The notes under the pieces: generated by a model
What the model was told of the DNA's origin: nothing
Database searches by the model: none
Seen by the model: the letters and a program-made list of their open reading frames with translations, nothing else
Assembly (NCBI GenBank): GCA_021787845.1
Contig: JAJYLH010000016.1
Coordinates: 26,385-90,384, forward strand
Direction: 5' to 3'
DNA length: 64,000 nucleotides
Origin: Myxococcales bacterium
Lineage (GTDB): Bacteria > Myxococcota > Myxococcia > Myxococcales > JAJYLH01
Part shown: positions 11,357 to 19,886 of the stretch, piece after piece
Layout of the letters: each line of letters opens with the position of its first letter
Numbering within the stretch: the first letter of the stretch is position 1
Made by a program: the position numbers and the translations under genes

Positions 11357-14300
11357 TTAGCGGACCGTGAGCGTCGTCTTGCCGTTCTTGCCTTCGTAGG
11401 TCGCTTCCACCTCGCACTGGCCGCGACCGGTGAGCTCCACCCAGCCGCTCTCCTGGTGCTGGGGATCGTTCGCGACCACCGCCACCGACGCGTCCGAGGT
11501 CGTCCAGAGCGACTGGGCGGAAACGTCGTTGGTCGTGCCGTCGGAGTAGACCGCCGTCGCGCTGAACTGGACGAACCGCGTGCGCCCGCCCATCGGTCCG
11601 CCGCCTTGGAGGTCCTGAACCGAGTTCGCCGGCGTGACGACGATGAGCTGCAGGGTCGCGTCGGTCACCGTCACCGCTGCCGTACCCTTCACGCCCTGGT
11701 AGGTCGCGGTGACCGTCGTCTGGCCGGGCGAGAGCGCTGTCGCTTCCCCGCGGAAGGAGAGCGCGTTCGACACCGTCAACACCGAGGTGTCGCCGCTCGT
11801 CCAGGTGGCGAGGTACGTCAGGTCGCGCCGCGAGCCGTCCGAGTAGACGCCGGTCGCGTAGAACGGCCGCATGTCGCCCTGGGCCAGGGTCGCCGACGTC
11901 GGCGCGACTTCCATCGAGGTGAGGGCGGCAGCGGTGACGGTCAGCGTGACCGAGCTCGTCTTGCCCTCGTATTCCGCGGTGACGGAGGTCTGCCCCTGCT
12001 TCAGGCAGCGCACGACGCCGCCGAGCGTGGGGCCGTTGCCGACGACCGCCACCGAGGTGTCCGCCACGCTCCACGCCGCCTGGTCGCTGATGTCGGCGGG
12101 CGCCTGCCAGTTATTCGAGTAGATGCCGAACGCGCGCAGTTGCAGGACGCCGCCGACCGGACAGCTCGCGTTCTGCCGCCAGCCCCCTCCGGGACCGCCG
12201 CCGCCCCCCGGCACCACGATCTGGATGTAGGAGAGCGAGCCGTCTTGCACTTGGACGTCGACGCTCGCCGTCACGCTGCCGAGCTGCGCGGTGATGGTGG
12301 CGGTGCCGGCGCCGATGGCGGTGATCTCGCCGCGGGAGCCAACCGCGTTGGACACGTCGGCCACCTGCGGCGCGCTCGAGGTCCAGGTGGCGAGCGTGGT
12401 CGCGTCGGCGATCGACCCGTCGGAGTAGGTGGCGATGAGGCCGAGCTGGAAGATGTCGTGCACGGTCAGCCGCGGCACCCGCGTCGGGCGAATGGAGAGC
12501 GACACCACCGTCGCGGTGGTGATGGTCACCGCCTGTTTCGCGGTGATCCCGTCGAACGTCGCCCGCACGTCCGCCGTCCCGGGCGCGAGGAAGGTCGCGT
12601 GCCCCGCCTGCGCCGGCGCGTTCTCGACGGTCAGTAGCGAGGTGTCCGACGACGACCAGGTCGCGACCGGGGTCACGTTCTCCACCGTCCCGTCCTGGAA
12701 CGTCGCGGTCGCGTGGAAGTCGAAACCGGTGCCGGCGGGCGCCGCGACGTTCGCCGGCGTCACCTCGAGCTGCACGAGGGGCGCCTGTTCCACCGTCACG
12801 AGCTGCTGGCCGGTGACGCCTCCCACCGTCGCGCTGATCGTCGCGGTGCCGACGCTGACCGCCGTGACCTGCCCCTTGGACCCAGCGCTGTCGCTCACCG
12901 TCGCGACCGCCGGGTTCGTGCTCGTCCACGTCGCCGTCTCGGTCACCGTGCTGACCGACTTGTCGGAGTAGGTGCCGACCGCGCTGAACGCCCGCCTCGA
13001 CCCGACGACCAAGGTCGGCGACGCCGGCAGCACGACGATGCTCGAGAGCGTCGCCGCGTTCACCGTCAGGCTCGTCTGCCCCGTCTTCCCCTCGAACGAG
13101 GCGACGATGTTCGTGGTGCCCGCTTCGAGCGCGCTGGCGACGCCCTTCGACCCGGGAGCGTCGCTGACCGTCGCGACCGCCGAATCCGACGAGCTCCACG
13201 ACACTTCCCCCGTCACGTCGGTCTCGGTTCCGTCGGTGTAGATGGCGGTCGCCCTGTAGCGCACGCTCGCCTGGGTGTCGACCACCAGGCCCTGCGGCGA
13301 GAGGGAGATGCGGTCCAGGTCAGCGGTAGCGTTCTCGGTGAACACGGCCGAGGGAAGGCCGCTCGCGTCCGCGAAGAAGGTCTCCGGGCCCACCTTCGGC
13401 CCCAGGGTCGCGGTCGTCGCCGCGAGCCCGTTCGAGTCGGTGGTCGCGCTCTGGGTGCCGACGCTGCCCCCGTCCGACGTCCGAAAGCCGATGGCGACCC
13501 CGGACTTCGGATTGCCGAGCCGGTCGACCGCCCGGACGGTCAGCTTCTTCGGCAGCGCCGAGCCGGCGAGCGCACTCTGCCCGTCGCCGCCGACGATTTC
13601 CAGGTGGTCGGGAGGAGCAGCGGTGGCGGTCTCCGTGTACGTCGCGGGCGAGCCGAGCGCCCCGGCGAGGGTCGCGACGAACTGCTCCGCGCCTTGCGTC
13701 TGCCCCAGGGTCGCGATGACGCTCGCCTTGCCGTTCTGGTCGGTCGCGACCGAGAGGGTCGCCGCCGCCGGCGAGGACTGGGTCGCCGCCACCGTCGCCA
13801 GGGGGGCTTGAGCGGTGAAGCTCACCGTCTCGTCGGGCACCGGCTGGCCGAGCCCGTTGGTCACCGTCACTTCCAGCCCCTGCGCGAGCGTTTGCCCGAC
13901 TTGGGCGGTTTGGCCCTGCCCGCCGGTGATCTTGAGGAAGAGGGTGTCGACGCTCCCGACCGCGGTCTCGGTGAACGAAGCCGTCGCGCCGCTGTCGGCG
14001 GTCGCGGTGAACGACTGGGTCCCTTCGGCGCTGCCGAGGGTCGCCTGGGTCTGAGCCTGGCCGTTCGCGTCGGTGGTGGTGCTCGCCGGATTCACCGCGC
14101 CGTCACCCGGCGCCGCGAAGGTGATCGGGGCACCCGCGACCGGCTGCCCCATCGAGTCCAGCGCCAGCACCACCAAGGGTGCCGGCAGCGCCACCCCTGG
14201 GGCCCCCTGCTGGCCGTCACCGGCGATGACCTTCAGGAGCGCTACCGGCCGGCGGGTCGCGGTCTCGTCGAAATAGACGGGGCTCCCGACCGCCCCCGCG

Positions 14301-16162
14301 AGAGACGCGGAGAACTGCTGGTGGCCGACCTGGGAGCCCAAGGTCACCGTCGTCGAGGCGAGCCCGCCTGCGATCGCGCTGGTCGCCGGGATCACCGTGC
14401 CATCGCCGACGGAGACCGCCCATTGCACCACGCCCACGTAGCTTGGCGGCGTCACCTTCACGACGAGCTGCTGCGGGAGCTGGGAGCCCGCGACGCCCGC
14501 CTGTCCCCCGCCCGAAAACGCTTCGATCGTCGGCGTGATGGGGGCGACCGCGGTTCCGGTGATCGTGATCGGCGAGCCGAAGAGCTGCGCGCTCGCCGAG
14601 CAGGGCGAAGCTCCGGGCGCCGGCGCGGCGCAGCGCGTCGACCCGCACGAGCAGGCGCGGAACTGAATGGAGCCGGGAGCGCTGCCGGCGGTCAGCATCG
14701 CTTGCGTCAAGCCCGCCGCGCCGCTCAGCTCGTCCGCTGGCGAAACGGACCCGCTCCCCGCGGTCACCGCCTCGAAGTGGACCGGAATCGTGCCGACCCC
14801 GTTCGAATAGGCGTCGGTCACCCGCACCGAGAAGGCGCCCCCGAACCGGGTGCCGACCGTCGTCGATTGGCCGTCGCCCGCCACCAGCTCCAGGCGCTGG
14901 GCCGCGCCGGCCTGCGCCTGGAGCGCGAAGGTGACCGGCGACCCGGCGAGGTTCGGCGAAGAGCAGGTCACCCGCACGAGCCCCGCGGTCGTCGGCAGCG
15001 TGAAGTGAGCGGAAGCGGTGCCATCCAGCCCGGTCTGGGCATCCGGCGGGGAGGCGAAGGTCCCCCCGTCGGGCGTGGACCAGGTCAAGGTCGCGCCCGG
15101 CGCCGGAAAGCCGCCGGAGTCCAGCGCCTCGACCACCAGCGGCAGCGGAACCGCGGTCCCGACCGGGCCCTTCTGCGCGTCGCCGCTCGAAATCACCAGG
15201 CTCGCCGGGGGGCCCGCGTGCGCCTGGAAATCGAAGGAGGTGGTGACGCTCGGGTCGGCGACCGCCGCGAAGGCGAACGTCTGCGTCCCCGCTGTCGGAC
15301 CGAGGGTGATCGCGTAGTCGAGCATCCCGTCAGCGCCGCTGGACGCCGCCTGCGCTGCCGCTGTCGCGCCGGCCGGAGAGGTCACCGCCGCCCGCGCGTC
15401 GGGCACCGGGTTGCCCCAGGCGTCCGCGAAGGAGAGCACCAGCGGATCCGCTATGGGTTGGCCCACCCGCCCGGCGTCCGTGCCGTCGGTCGCCGTCAGC
15501 TTGGCCACCGGCCCCGAGACCACGACGTCGGTGAAGGAAATCGGCTCCAGGCCTCCGCCGCTCGCCGTGGTGATGACCGGCCCGGTCGCGGTCGGGCTCA
15601 CGGGGTCCGCTTGGGCGAGACCGCTCGCGTCGGTCACCGACTGCTCGGAGGACCCGCCCGCGGAGGCGAAAGTGACCACCAGGCCGGGAACGCCGGTCCC
15701 GTGCGCGTCGACGGCCTTGGCGACGAGCGGCTCGGGAAGCTTGGTCGCCGGCGGCACCTGTTGGTTGCCGCCGGACATCGCGACCAGCTTGACCGCTGCC
15801 GGAGAGCCGTGGGGGACGACCGTCACGCTGGCGTCGGCGTGGATGGTCGGGTAGGCGGTCAGGGTCGCGCGCACGTCGACGATCGCCATCGATGCGCCGG
15901 CGCCGAGCGCGTCCGGCGCGGTGTAGATGCCGTCTTGCGTGATGGTTCCGCTCGCCGGGGTCACGACCGACCATCGGACGGCGCTGCCGGCCGGCTCGGT
16001 GGTCGCCGTGAACTTCTGCGAGCGGCCGAGCTCGACGGTGGCGGCGGCCGGCGACAGCGAGACCGCCGGGTGGAGCGGCGCGAACACGTCGGTGCGGGCG
16101 CACGAGGCGGCAGCGGCCAGCGAAAGCAGGAGGACGAGCCGGGAACGGACGCGCGACTTCAT
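11357..16162 (-). CDS. Giant Ig-like repeat lipoprotein (Big_1/Big_2 domains)
   Basis: 1601 residues from the ATG at 16162, which has GGGAGGT upstream. Residues 1-21 form a lipoprotein signal ending in the lipobox-like AASC. The middle (~130-970) is a series of invasin-type Ig domains with repeated GDGQ/TVG...LPxPLVV and DxxGxAxAxxTLG signatures. The C-terminal ~610 residues hold about seven BIG2 domains of ~85 residues, each with YSDGS...TWTSSDxSVATVS and GTATITA. Such proteins form long surface stalks used in adhesion or matrix. The DNA is strongly repetitive at codon level but has no frameshift. The neighbouring barrel/OmpA gene may belong to the same surface system; that is inference. Confidence 0.9.
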   Translation of the reverse strand: MKSRVRSRLVLLLSLAAAASCARTDVFAPLHPAVSLSPAAATVELGRSQKFTATTEPAGSAVRWSVVTPASGTITQDGIYTAPDALGAGASMAIVDVRATLTAYPTIHADASVTVVPHGSPAAVKLVAMSGGNQQVPPATKLPEPLVAKAVDAHGTGVPGLVVTFASAGGSSEQSVTDASGLAQADPVSPTATGPVITTASGGGLEPISFTDVVVSGPVAKLTATDGTDAGRVGQPIADPLVLSFADAWGNPVPDARAAVTSPAGATAAAQAASSGADGMLDYAITLGPTAGTQTFAFAAVADPSVTTSFDFQAHAGPPASLVISSGDAQKGPVGTAVPLPLVVEALDSGGFPAPGATLTWSTPDGGTFASPPDAQTGLDGTASAHFTLPTTAGLVRVTCSSPNLAGSPVTFALQAQAGAAQRLELVAGDGQSTTVGTRFGGAFSVRVTDAYSNGVGTIPVHFEAVTAGSGSVSPADELSGAAGLTQAMLTAGSAPGSIQFRACSCGSTRCAAPAPGASPCSASAQLFGSPITITGTAVAPITPTIEAFSGGGQAGVAGSQLPQQLVVKVTPPSYVGVVQWAVSVGDGTVIPATSAIAGGLASTTVTLGSQVGHQQFSASLAGAVGSPVYFDETATRRPVALLKVIAGDGQQGAPGVALPAPLVVLALDSMGQPVAGAPITFAAPGDGAVNPASTTTDANGQAQTQATLGSAEGTQSFTATADSGATASFTETAVGSVDTLFLKITGGQGQTAQVGQTLAQGLEVTVTNGLGQPVPDETVSFTAQAPLATVAATQSSPAAATLSVATDQNGKASVIATLGQTQGAEQFVATLAGALGSPATYTETATAAPPDHLEIVGGDGQSALAGSALPKKLTVRAVDRLGNPKSGVAIGFRTSDGGSVGTQSATTDSNGLAATTATLGPKVGPETFFADASGLPSAVFTENATADLDRISLSPQGLVVDTQASVRYRATAIYTDGTETDVTGEVSWSSSDSAVATVSDAPGSKGVASALEAGTTNIVASFEGKTGQTSLTVNAATLSSIVVLPASPTLVVGSRRAFSAVGTYSDKSVSTVTETATWTSTNPAVATVSDSAGSKGQVTAVSVGTATISATVGGVTGQQLVTVEQAPLVQLEVTPANVAAPAGTGFDFHATATFQDGTVENVTPVATWSSSDTSLLTVENAPAQAGHATFLAPGTADVRATFDGITAKQAVTITTATVVSLSIRPTRVPRLTVHDIFQLGLIATYSDGSIADATTLATWTSSAPQVADVSNAVGSRGEITAIGAGTATITAQLGSVTASVDVQVQDGSLSYIQIVVPGGGGGPGGGWRQNASCPVGGVLQLRAFGIYSNNWQAPADISDQAAWSVADTSVAVVGNGPTLGGVVRCLKQGQTSVTAEYEGKTSSVTLTVTAAALTSMEVAPTSATLAQGDMRPFYATGVYSDGSRRDLTYLATWTSGDTSVLTVSNALSFRGEATALSPGQTTVTATYQGVKGTAAVTVTDATLQLIVVTPANSVQDLQGGGPMGGRTRFVQFSATAVYSDGTTNDVSAQSLWTTSDASVAVVANDPQHQESGWVELTGRGQCEVEATYEGKNGKTTLTVR

Positions 16163-16347
16163 CTTGGGACCTCCCGCGCCGGGGACCCGGCGTTTTAGCA
16201 CGGAAGCCGGCGCTGGCCGGCCTGGGCTCAGGCGGCCGCGCGACCCCCGGCTCGATGGGCTATGGACACGCGTCTGGCTTCCCGGTGCAAGTCCGGGGCG
16301 GAGCGCGCCAGCATCGGCGTTTGTTCCGGGACGGGGAGAAAGATCGA

Positions 16348-17094
16348 ATGCGCGAGCGGGTGTCGGTGGTCGAGTCGGCCGGGCGGGGGCCCCGGGTGCT
16401 TCTGCTGCCTGGCCTGGGGGCGCGGGGCGAGGGCTTTCGAACGCTCGCGACGGCGCTGTCGACGCGGGCTCGGCCGGTCATCGTCGAGTACCCGGAGGGA
16501 GCGCGCGCGGGCACGGGCGCGGGCGCGCTGGCGCGCGAGGTGATGGAGGCGGTCGGCCCGGTCGAAGCCGTCGTCGCGAGCTCGTTCGGGGGAATGGTGG
16601 CCGCCCACCTCGCGGCGGCGGGCGCGGTGAAAGGGGCAGCGTTCCTGGGGTCCTTCACCGATCCCGCCCAGCTCGGGTTCCGGGGCCGGCTCCTCTTCGC
16701 GATGGGTCCGATCGCCGCCTTCGGCCGGCCGGGAGCCCTCGCCGCTGGTCTCGCCGCCGCCTCTTCCGTCCGCCGCGCCGACGTGCCACGGATCGTCCCG
16801 ACCACCGCCGTCGAGCGCTGGAGTGTCTGGCACCGGGCCTTCGCCCTCGGGCGCGAACGCCCGCCTCCGAGCCTGGCGGGCTCGAGGCTCGCGTGCGTCG
16901 CCATCCATGGCGCCCGCGACGTTCTCGTGCCGGTCTCGACACTCCTCCGCCTGGCGGAAGCGCTGCCGGTCGGTTCGCCGGTGCACGTGTTGCCCGGCGC
17001 TGGGCACGTGCCCTACTTCACCCATCCGGCCGACTGCGCCCGCTTGCTCGCGCCGTGGATAGCGCGCATCGAACGCGGCGCGCCCGCCTCTTGA
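16348..17094 (+). CDS. Alpha/beta-fold hydrolase
   Basis: 248 residues. The chosen ATG at 16348 has GGGGAGAAAG about 8 bases upstream and begins the first beta strand; the longer frame above adds a non-conserved 31-residue segment. Visible features are the oxyanion strand LLLPGLGARG (residues 18-27) and the nucleophile elbow ASSFGG with Ser79 (Ala in place of the first Gly). A probable acid is Asp in HGARDVLVPV, and the catalytic His is in PGAGHVPYF near 222. It is likely a cytoplasmic carboxylesterase or lipase-like enzyme; the substrate is not evident. It is divergent from the Ig-repeat lipoprotein gene. Confidence 0.85.
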   Translation: MRERVSVVESAGRGPRVLLLPGLGARGEGFRTLATALSTRARPVIVEYPEGARAGTGAGALAREVMEAVGPVEAVVASSFGGMVAAHLAAAGAVKGAAFLGSFTDPAQLGFRGRLLFAMGPIAAFGRPGALAAGLAAASSVRRADVPRIVPTTAVERWSVWHRAFALGRERPPPSLAGSRLACVAIHGARDVLVPVSTLLRLAEALPVGSPVHVLPGAGHVPYFTHPADCARLLAPWIARIERGAPAS

Positions 17095-17611
17095 CCAGAG
17101 GCCGCTCCTTCGCGTGATGGCGATCCGCGAATCGGCTGGTGCCATTGACGGCGCAGCGACGCTCGCACGAGCCCTCTTCCGCACGGCCTCAAGGCAGGGA
17201 CCGTTTCGGCCTGCTCGCGCTCGCGCCGGCTTCGCCGACGCGAAGGCGTCGCGGTGCGAATTCTTGACGGCCGACCGCTCTCGCTGTACGGATGTTCAGC
17301 CATGACGACGCCCTCCCAACTCGTCCTCGTCGACAGCCCGCCCTTCGCCCGAGGCCCCGCCCGCATCCCCCAGGGCCGCTCGCGCCGCGCCCCGCCGCCG
17401 CGGTCGCTCTGCCTTCCGTTCGCCGACCGGAAACCCGCATCCGACGATCGCGGCGCGCCGAGGGAGCCAGCCGGCGCGCACTGATGCCCGCCGCGCCGGA
17501 CCAAGGACAAGGGACCTCTTTGCCGCCGCGCGCGGGTTCCCGGTAGACTCCGCCGACGAACCACGCGCCGCCCACGCCTGCCGGACCGCCGGCCCTCTGG
17601 ACCATCCGCCG
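17095..17611. other. 517-bp gap without a recognised gene
   Basis: Several short open frames exist but none has a ribosome site together with protein-like composition. A possible sigma70-like promoter facing right is TTGACG at 17264-17269, a 17-base spacer and TACGGA at 17287-17292. It could serve the pseudo-receiver gene that starts at 17612. Otherwise I see nothing in it. Confidence 0.4.
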
Positions 17612-19489
17612 ATGCCATCGACCCCCATCTACTTCGCCGCCGACGAGAAGCTTCTCGCGGCGCTCGCCGAACCCCTGCGCCGCAGCGGGCTCGAGCTCGA
17701 GACCTTCCCGTCCCTGGTCGCCCTGCGCGCCGCCTTCGACCGGGAGCTCCCAGGAGCGCTCCTGCTCGGCGCCAGGCTCTCCGACAGCACCGCGTACGCG
17801 GCCTTGAAGTCGCTTTCCGGTCCCCGCCACGTCCCGACGCTGGTCATTGTCGGGGAAAGCCAGCTCGACCACCGGGGCCAGGCGCTGCGACTGGGCTTCG
17901 CGGACGTCGCCCCCTCGCCCCTCAAGCCGCGCGTTCTGGCGTCCAGGCTCCAGGAGCTCGCCGGCACCGCTTCGGGTGAGCAGACGCGCGCGAGCGCCAC
18001 CGGCACGGTGGTCGTGAAGACGGATGACGCGGCGCGCGAGGCGGAGGTGATCGAGGCTGGCGAGCAGACGCTGCTCGTCAGGCTTTCGCCGGCACTGACG
18101 GAGGACGACCTGGTCGAGCTCGTCTTCGGGCGCGGCGCGCAGGCGCCGCTATCGCTGTTCGGGCGGGTCCTGACGAGCACCGTGTCTTTCGAGGGCTCGG
18201 AGGCGACCCTGCGGCTCTTGGCCATGACGCCCGAGGAGACGGCAGCGCTCCGGGAGATCGTCCGCCCGCCGCAACCGCCGCCCGCGCCGGCGGACCTGGA
18301 GGCGGAGGCGGCGGACGGCTGGCCGGCGGGAACGGTCGAAGCCTCCCGCTTCGAGCCGGTGATTCCCGACTTCGACGCCGAGCCCGAGCAGGGCGAGAGC
18401 GCTTCCGTTCTGGCGGAGACGAGCGGTTCCGCGGCAGCGGTCGAGCCGGGCGCCGACGTGTCTCCGGCGCCAGTGACGGCCGCGGCGGCCCCGCCGGCGA
18501 GCGCCGAGCCGGAGCGGCTTTGCTGGCCGGCGGCGCCAGAGCCCCTCGACGCCTGTGTGGAAGCGGTCGCGCGCTTCTTGTCCGCGGGTGACGCCCCCGG
18601 GGAGGGCTCGAGCCTTCCGACGCCCCTCGAGAGCGCCGCCGAACAGATTGCCCGCCAGCTCGGTGACTTCGAGCGGCGGGCGTTCCAGATGCTCCGGGGC
18701 GAGCCCGAGGACTCTGCGGGAGCGCTGCCGGAGTCCGCACCGAAGGGGCCCCCGCCAGAAGCGCCAGTCGCCGCGGAGGCCCCGCCGCCCGCGGAGGGCG
18801 GCTCGGTGCTGGCGCCGGCGGAGCGGGCCGAGCCGAGCGATGCGAAGGATCTGACGTCGTTCGCTGCGTCGCTGGAGAATCTGGCGCTCGAGCCGCCGGC
18901 GGGAACGCCGGCGGTCCCGGCAACCGAAGAGGCGCCCGCGGCGCCGCCGACCGAGCCACCCATACCAGCGGCAGCGGACAAGGGCCTCGACGCCGGTGTT
19001 GCTCGGCAGCTTCGCGAAGGTGCCGGACACCGGGCCCGGGTGCTGGTCGCGGTCACCTCCGGTCGCGCCCTGGCCGACGCGGCGGACCCGAGCGCCCCGC
19101 GTGCGCGGGTCGAGCACGACCGCGTCACCGCGCTCGCCGCCGACGCCGAGACCTGGACCGCCGCCCTGAATCCGGTGGCTGATTCCGCCGTGGCCGCCGG
19201 AGACCTGCCCCTGCTCGTCGATCTGAACGGCGCCAAGGACGCGCTCTCCAGGTTGGCGGGGGAGCTGCGCGAGCTCGAGGAGCGGCTCGGCCAGGAACGC
19301 GACGGGGCGTCTGCCACGACCGAGGGGCTCGCCGAGCCCGAGGGAACAGCGGCTGCGCCGGCGACCGGCGCGACGCCGAACGCTCCCGCTTCGAAGCCGG
19401 CGCCGAAGAGCTCCGCGGGGCTCGTCTGGGCGGTGGCGTTCCTCTTGGCGCTCGCCGTCGCCGTCGTCGTCTGGCGCTTCGTGCGTTGA
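17612..19489 (+). CDS. Pseudo-receiver / PilZ-like protein with long linker and C-terminal membrane anchor
   Basis: 625 residues. Residues 1-118 have the length and strand-helix pattern of a response-regulator receiver. The phospho-acceptor strand reads GALLLGARLSD, so the usual Asp is missing and it is likely a pseudo-receiver. Residues ~128-215 resemble a degenerate PilZ barrel (EQTLLVRLSPALTEDDLVEL..., then MTPEETAALREIV). About 330 residues of Ala/Pro/Glu-rich linker follow, then a short coiled-coil-like segment (LSRLAGELRELEERLGQE). A single C-terminal transmembrane helix (residues ~603-622) precedes WRFVR, suggesting a tail-anchored protein with a cytoplasmic sensor. It lies just upstream of the PilZ-Hsp70 gene on the same strand. 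Confidence 0.75.
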   Translation: MPSTPIYFAADEKLLAALAEPLRRSGLELETFPSLVALRAAFDRELPGALLLGARLSDSTAYAALKSLSGPRHVPTLVIVGESQLDHRGQALRLGFADVAPSPLKPRVLASRLQELAGTASGEQTRASATGTVVVKTDDAAREAEVIEAGEQTLLVRLSPALTEDDLVELVFGRGAQAPLSLFGRVLTSTVSFEGSEATLRLLAMTPEETAALREIVRPPQPPPAPADLEAEAADGWPAGTVEASRFEPVIPDFDAEPEQGESASVLAETSGSAAAVEPGADVSPAPVTAAAAPPASAEPERLCWPAAPEPLDACVEAVARFLSAGDAPGEGSSLPTPLESAAEQIARQLGDFERRAFQMLRGEPEDSAGALPESAPKGPPPEAPVAAEAPPPAEGGSVLAPAERAEPSDAKDLTSFAASLENLALEPPAGTPAVPATEEAPAAPPTEPPIPAAADKGLDAGVARQLREGAGHRARVLVAVTSGRALADAADPSAPRARVEHDRVTALAADAETWTAALNPVADSAVAAGDLPLLVDLNGAKDALSRLAGELRELEERLGQERDGASATTEGLAEPEGTAAAPATGATPNAPASKPAPKSSAGLVWAVAFLLALAVAVVVWRFVR

Positions 19490-19886
19490 TCGCGGCGGCG
19501 TGGGTCATCGGTGGTCGCGACGCCGCCCACTCGGAATCGCGCGACCGATCGCCTGCCGCCGCGCCGGACGCCTCCCGGTAGCGCTGCCGCATTGCCCGCG
19601 GACGCCACTCGGCTAGCGTCCTCCTGCGGCTTGCGGTCGCCCCGGTGAAAGCGGCAAACTCTCCGCCGGGCGCCGCCACGGTTGAACGAGCAGCGGCGGC
19701 GCTGCCGTCCACCGTTCCTGATCGAGCGGGATAGCGCTCGCTTCGTCAGGCCGGCAGGCCGGTTTCGAAGAAAGCGGAGGCGCTCTTCGCGAGACCCCGA
19801 GACGCTGGCTCGGCGCCCTCCGGGCCGACATCGTCTCGTCCTGGGCTTCTCGCACCGGTCGCCCGCCACCGCTGGGAGCACAACGT
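19490..19886. other. 397-bp gap upstream of the PilZ-Hsp70 gene
   Basis: I see no supported gene. Open frames here are short and lack ribosome sites. The region must contain either the promoter of the PilZ-Hsp70 gene or the read-through from 17612, but no clear promoter or terminator hairpin stands out. Confidence 0.4.

Noticed and set aside
12713..16198. An 1161-codon plus-strand frame opposite the Ig-repeat lipoprotein
   Set aside because: Arg/Gly-rich shadow of a repetitive high-GC gene. It has no signal, ribosome site or domain, whereas the minus strand shows regular Ig-like repeats and a lipobox.
17629..19881. A 750-codon minus-strand frame opposite the pseudo-receiver gene
   Set aside because: Its product is Ser/Ala/Arg-rich without domain motifs, as expected from the antisense of an Ala/Pro/Glu-rich linker. 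The plus strand has a receiver-like fold and a C-terminal membrane helix.
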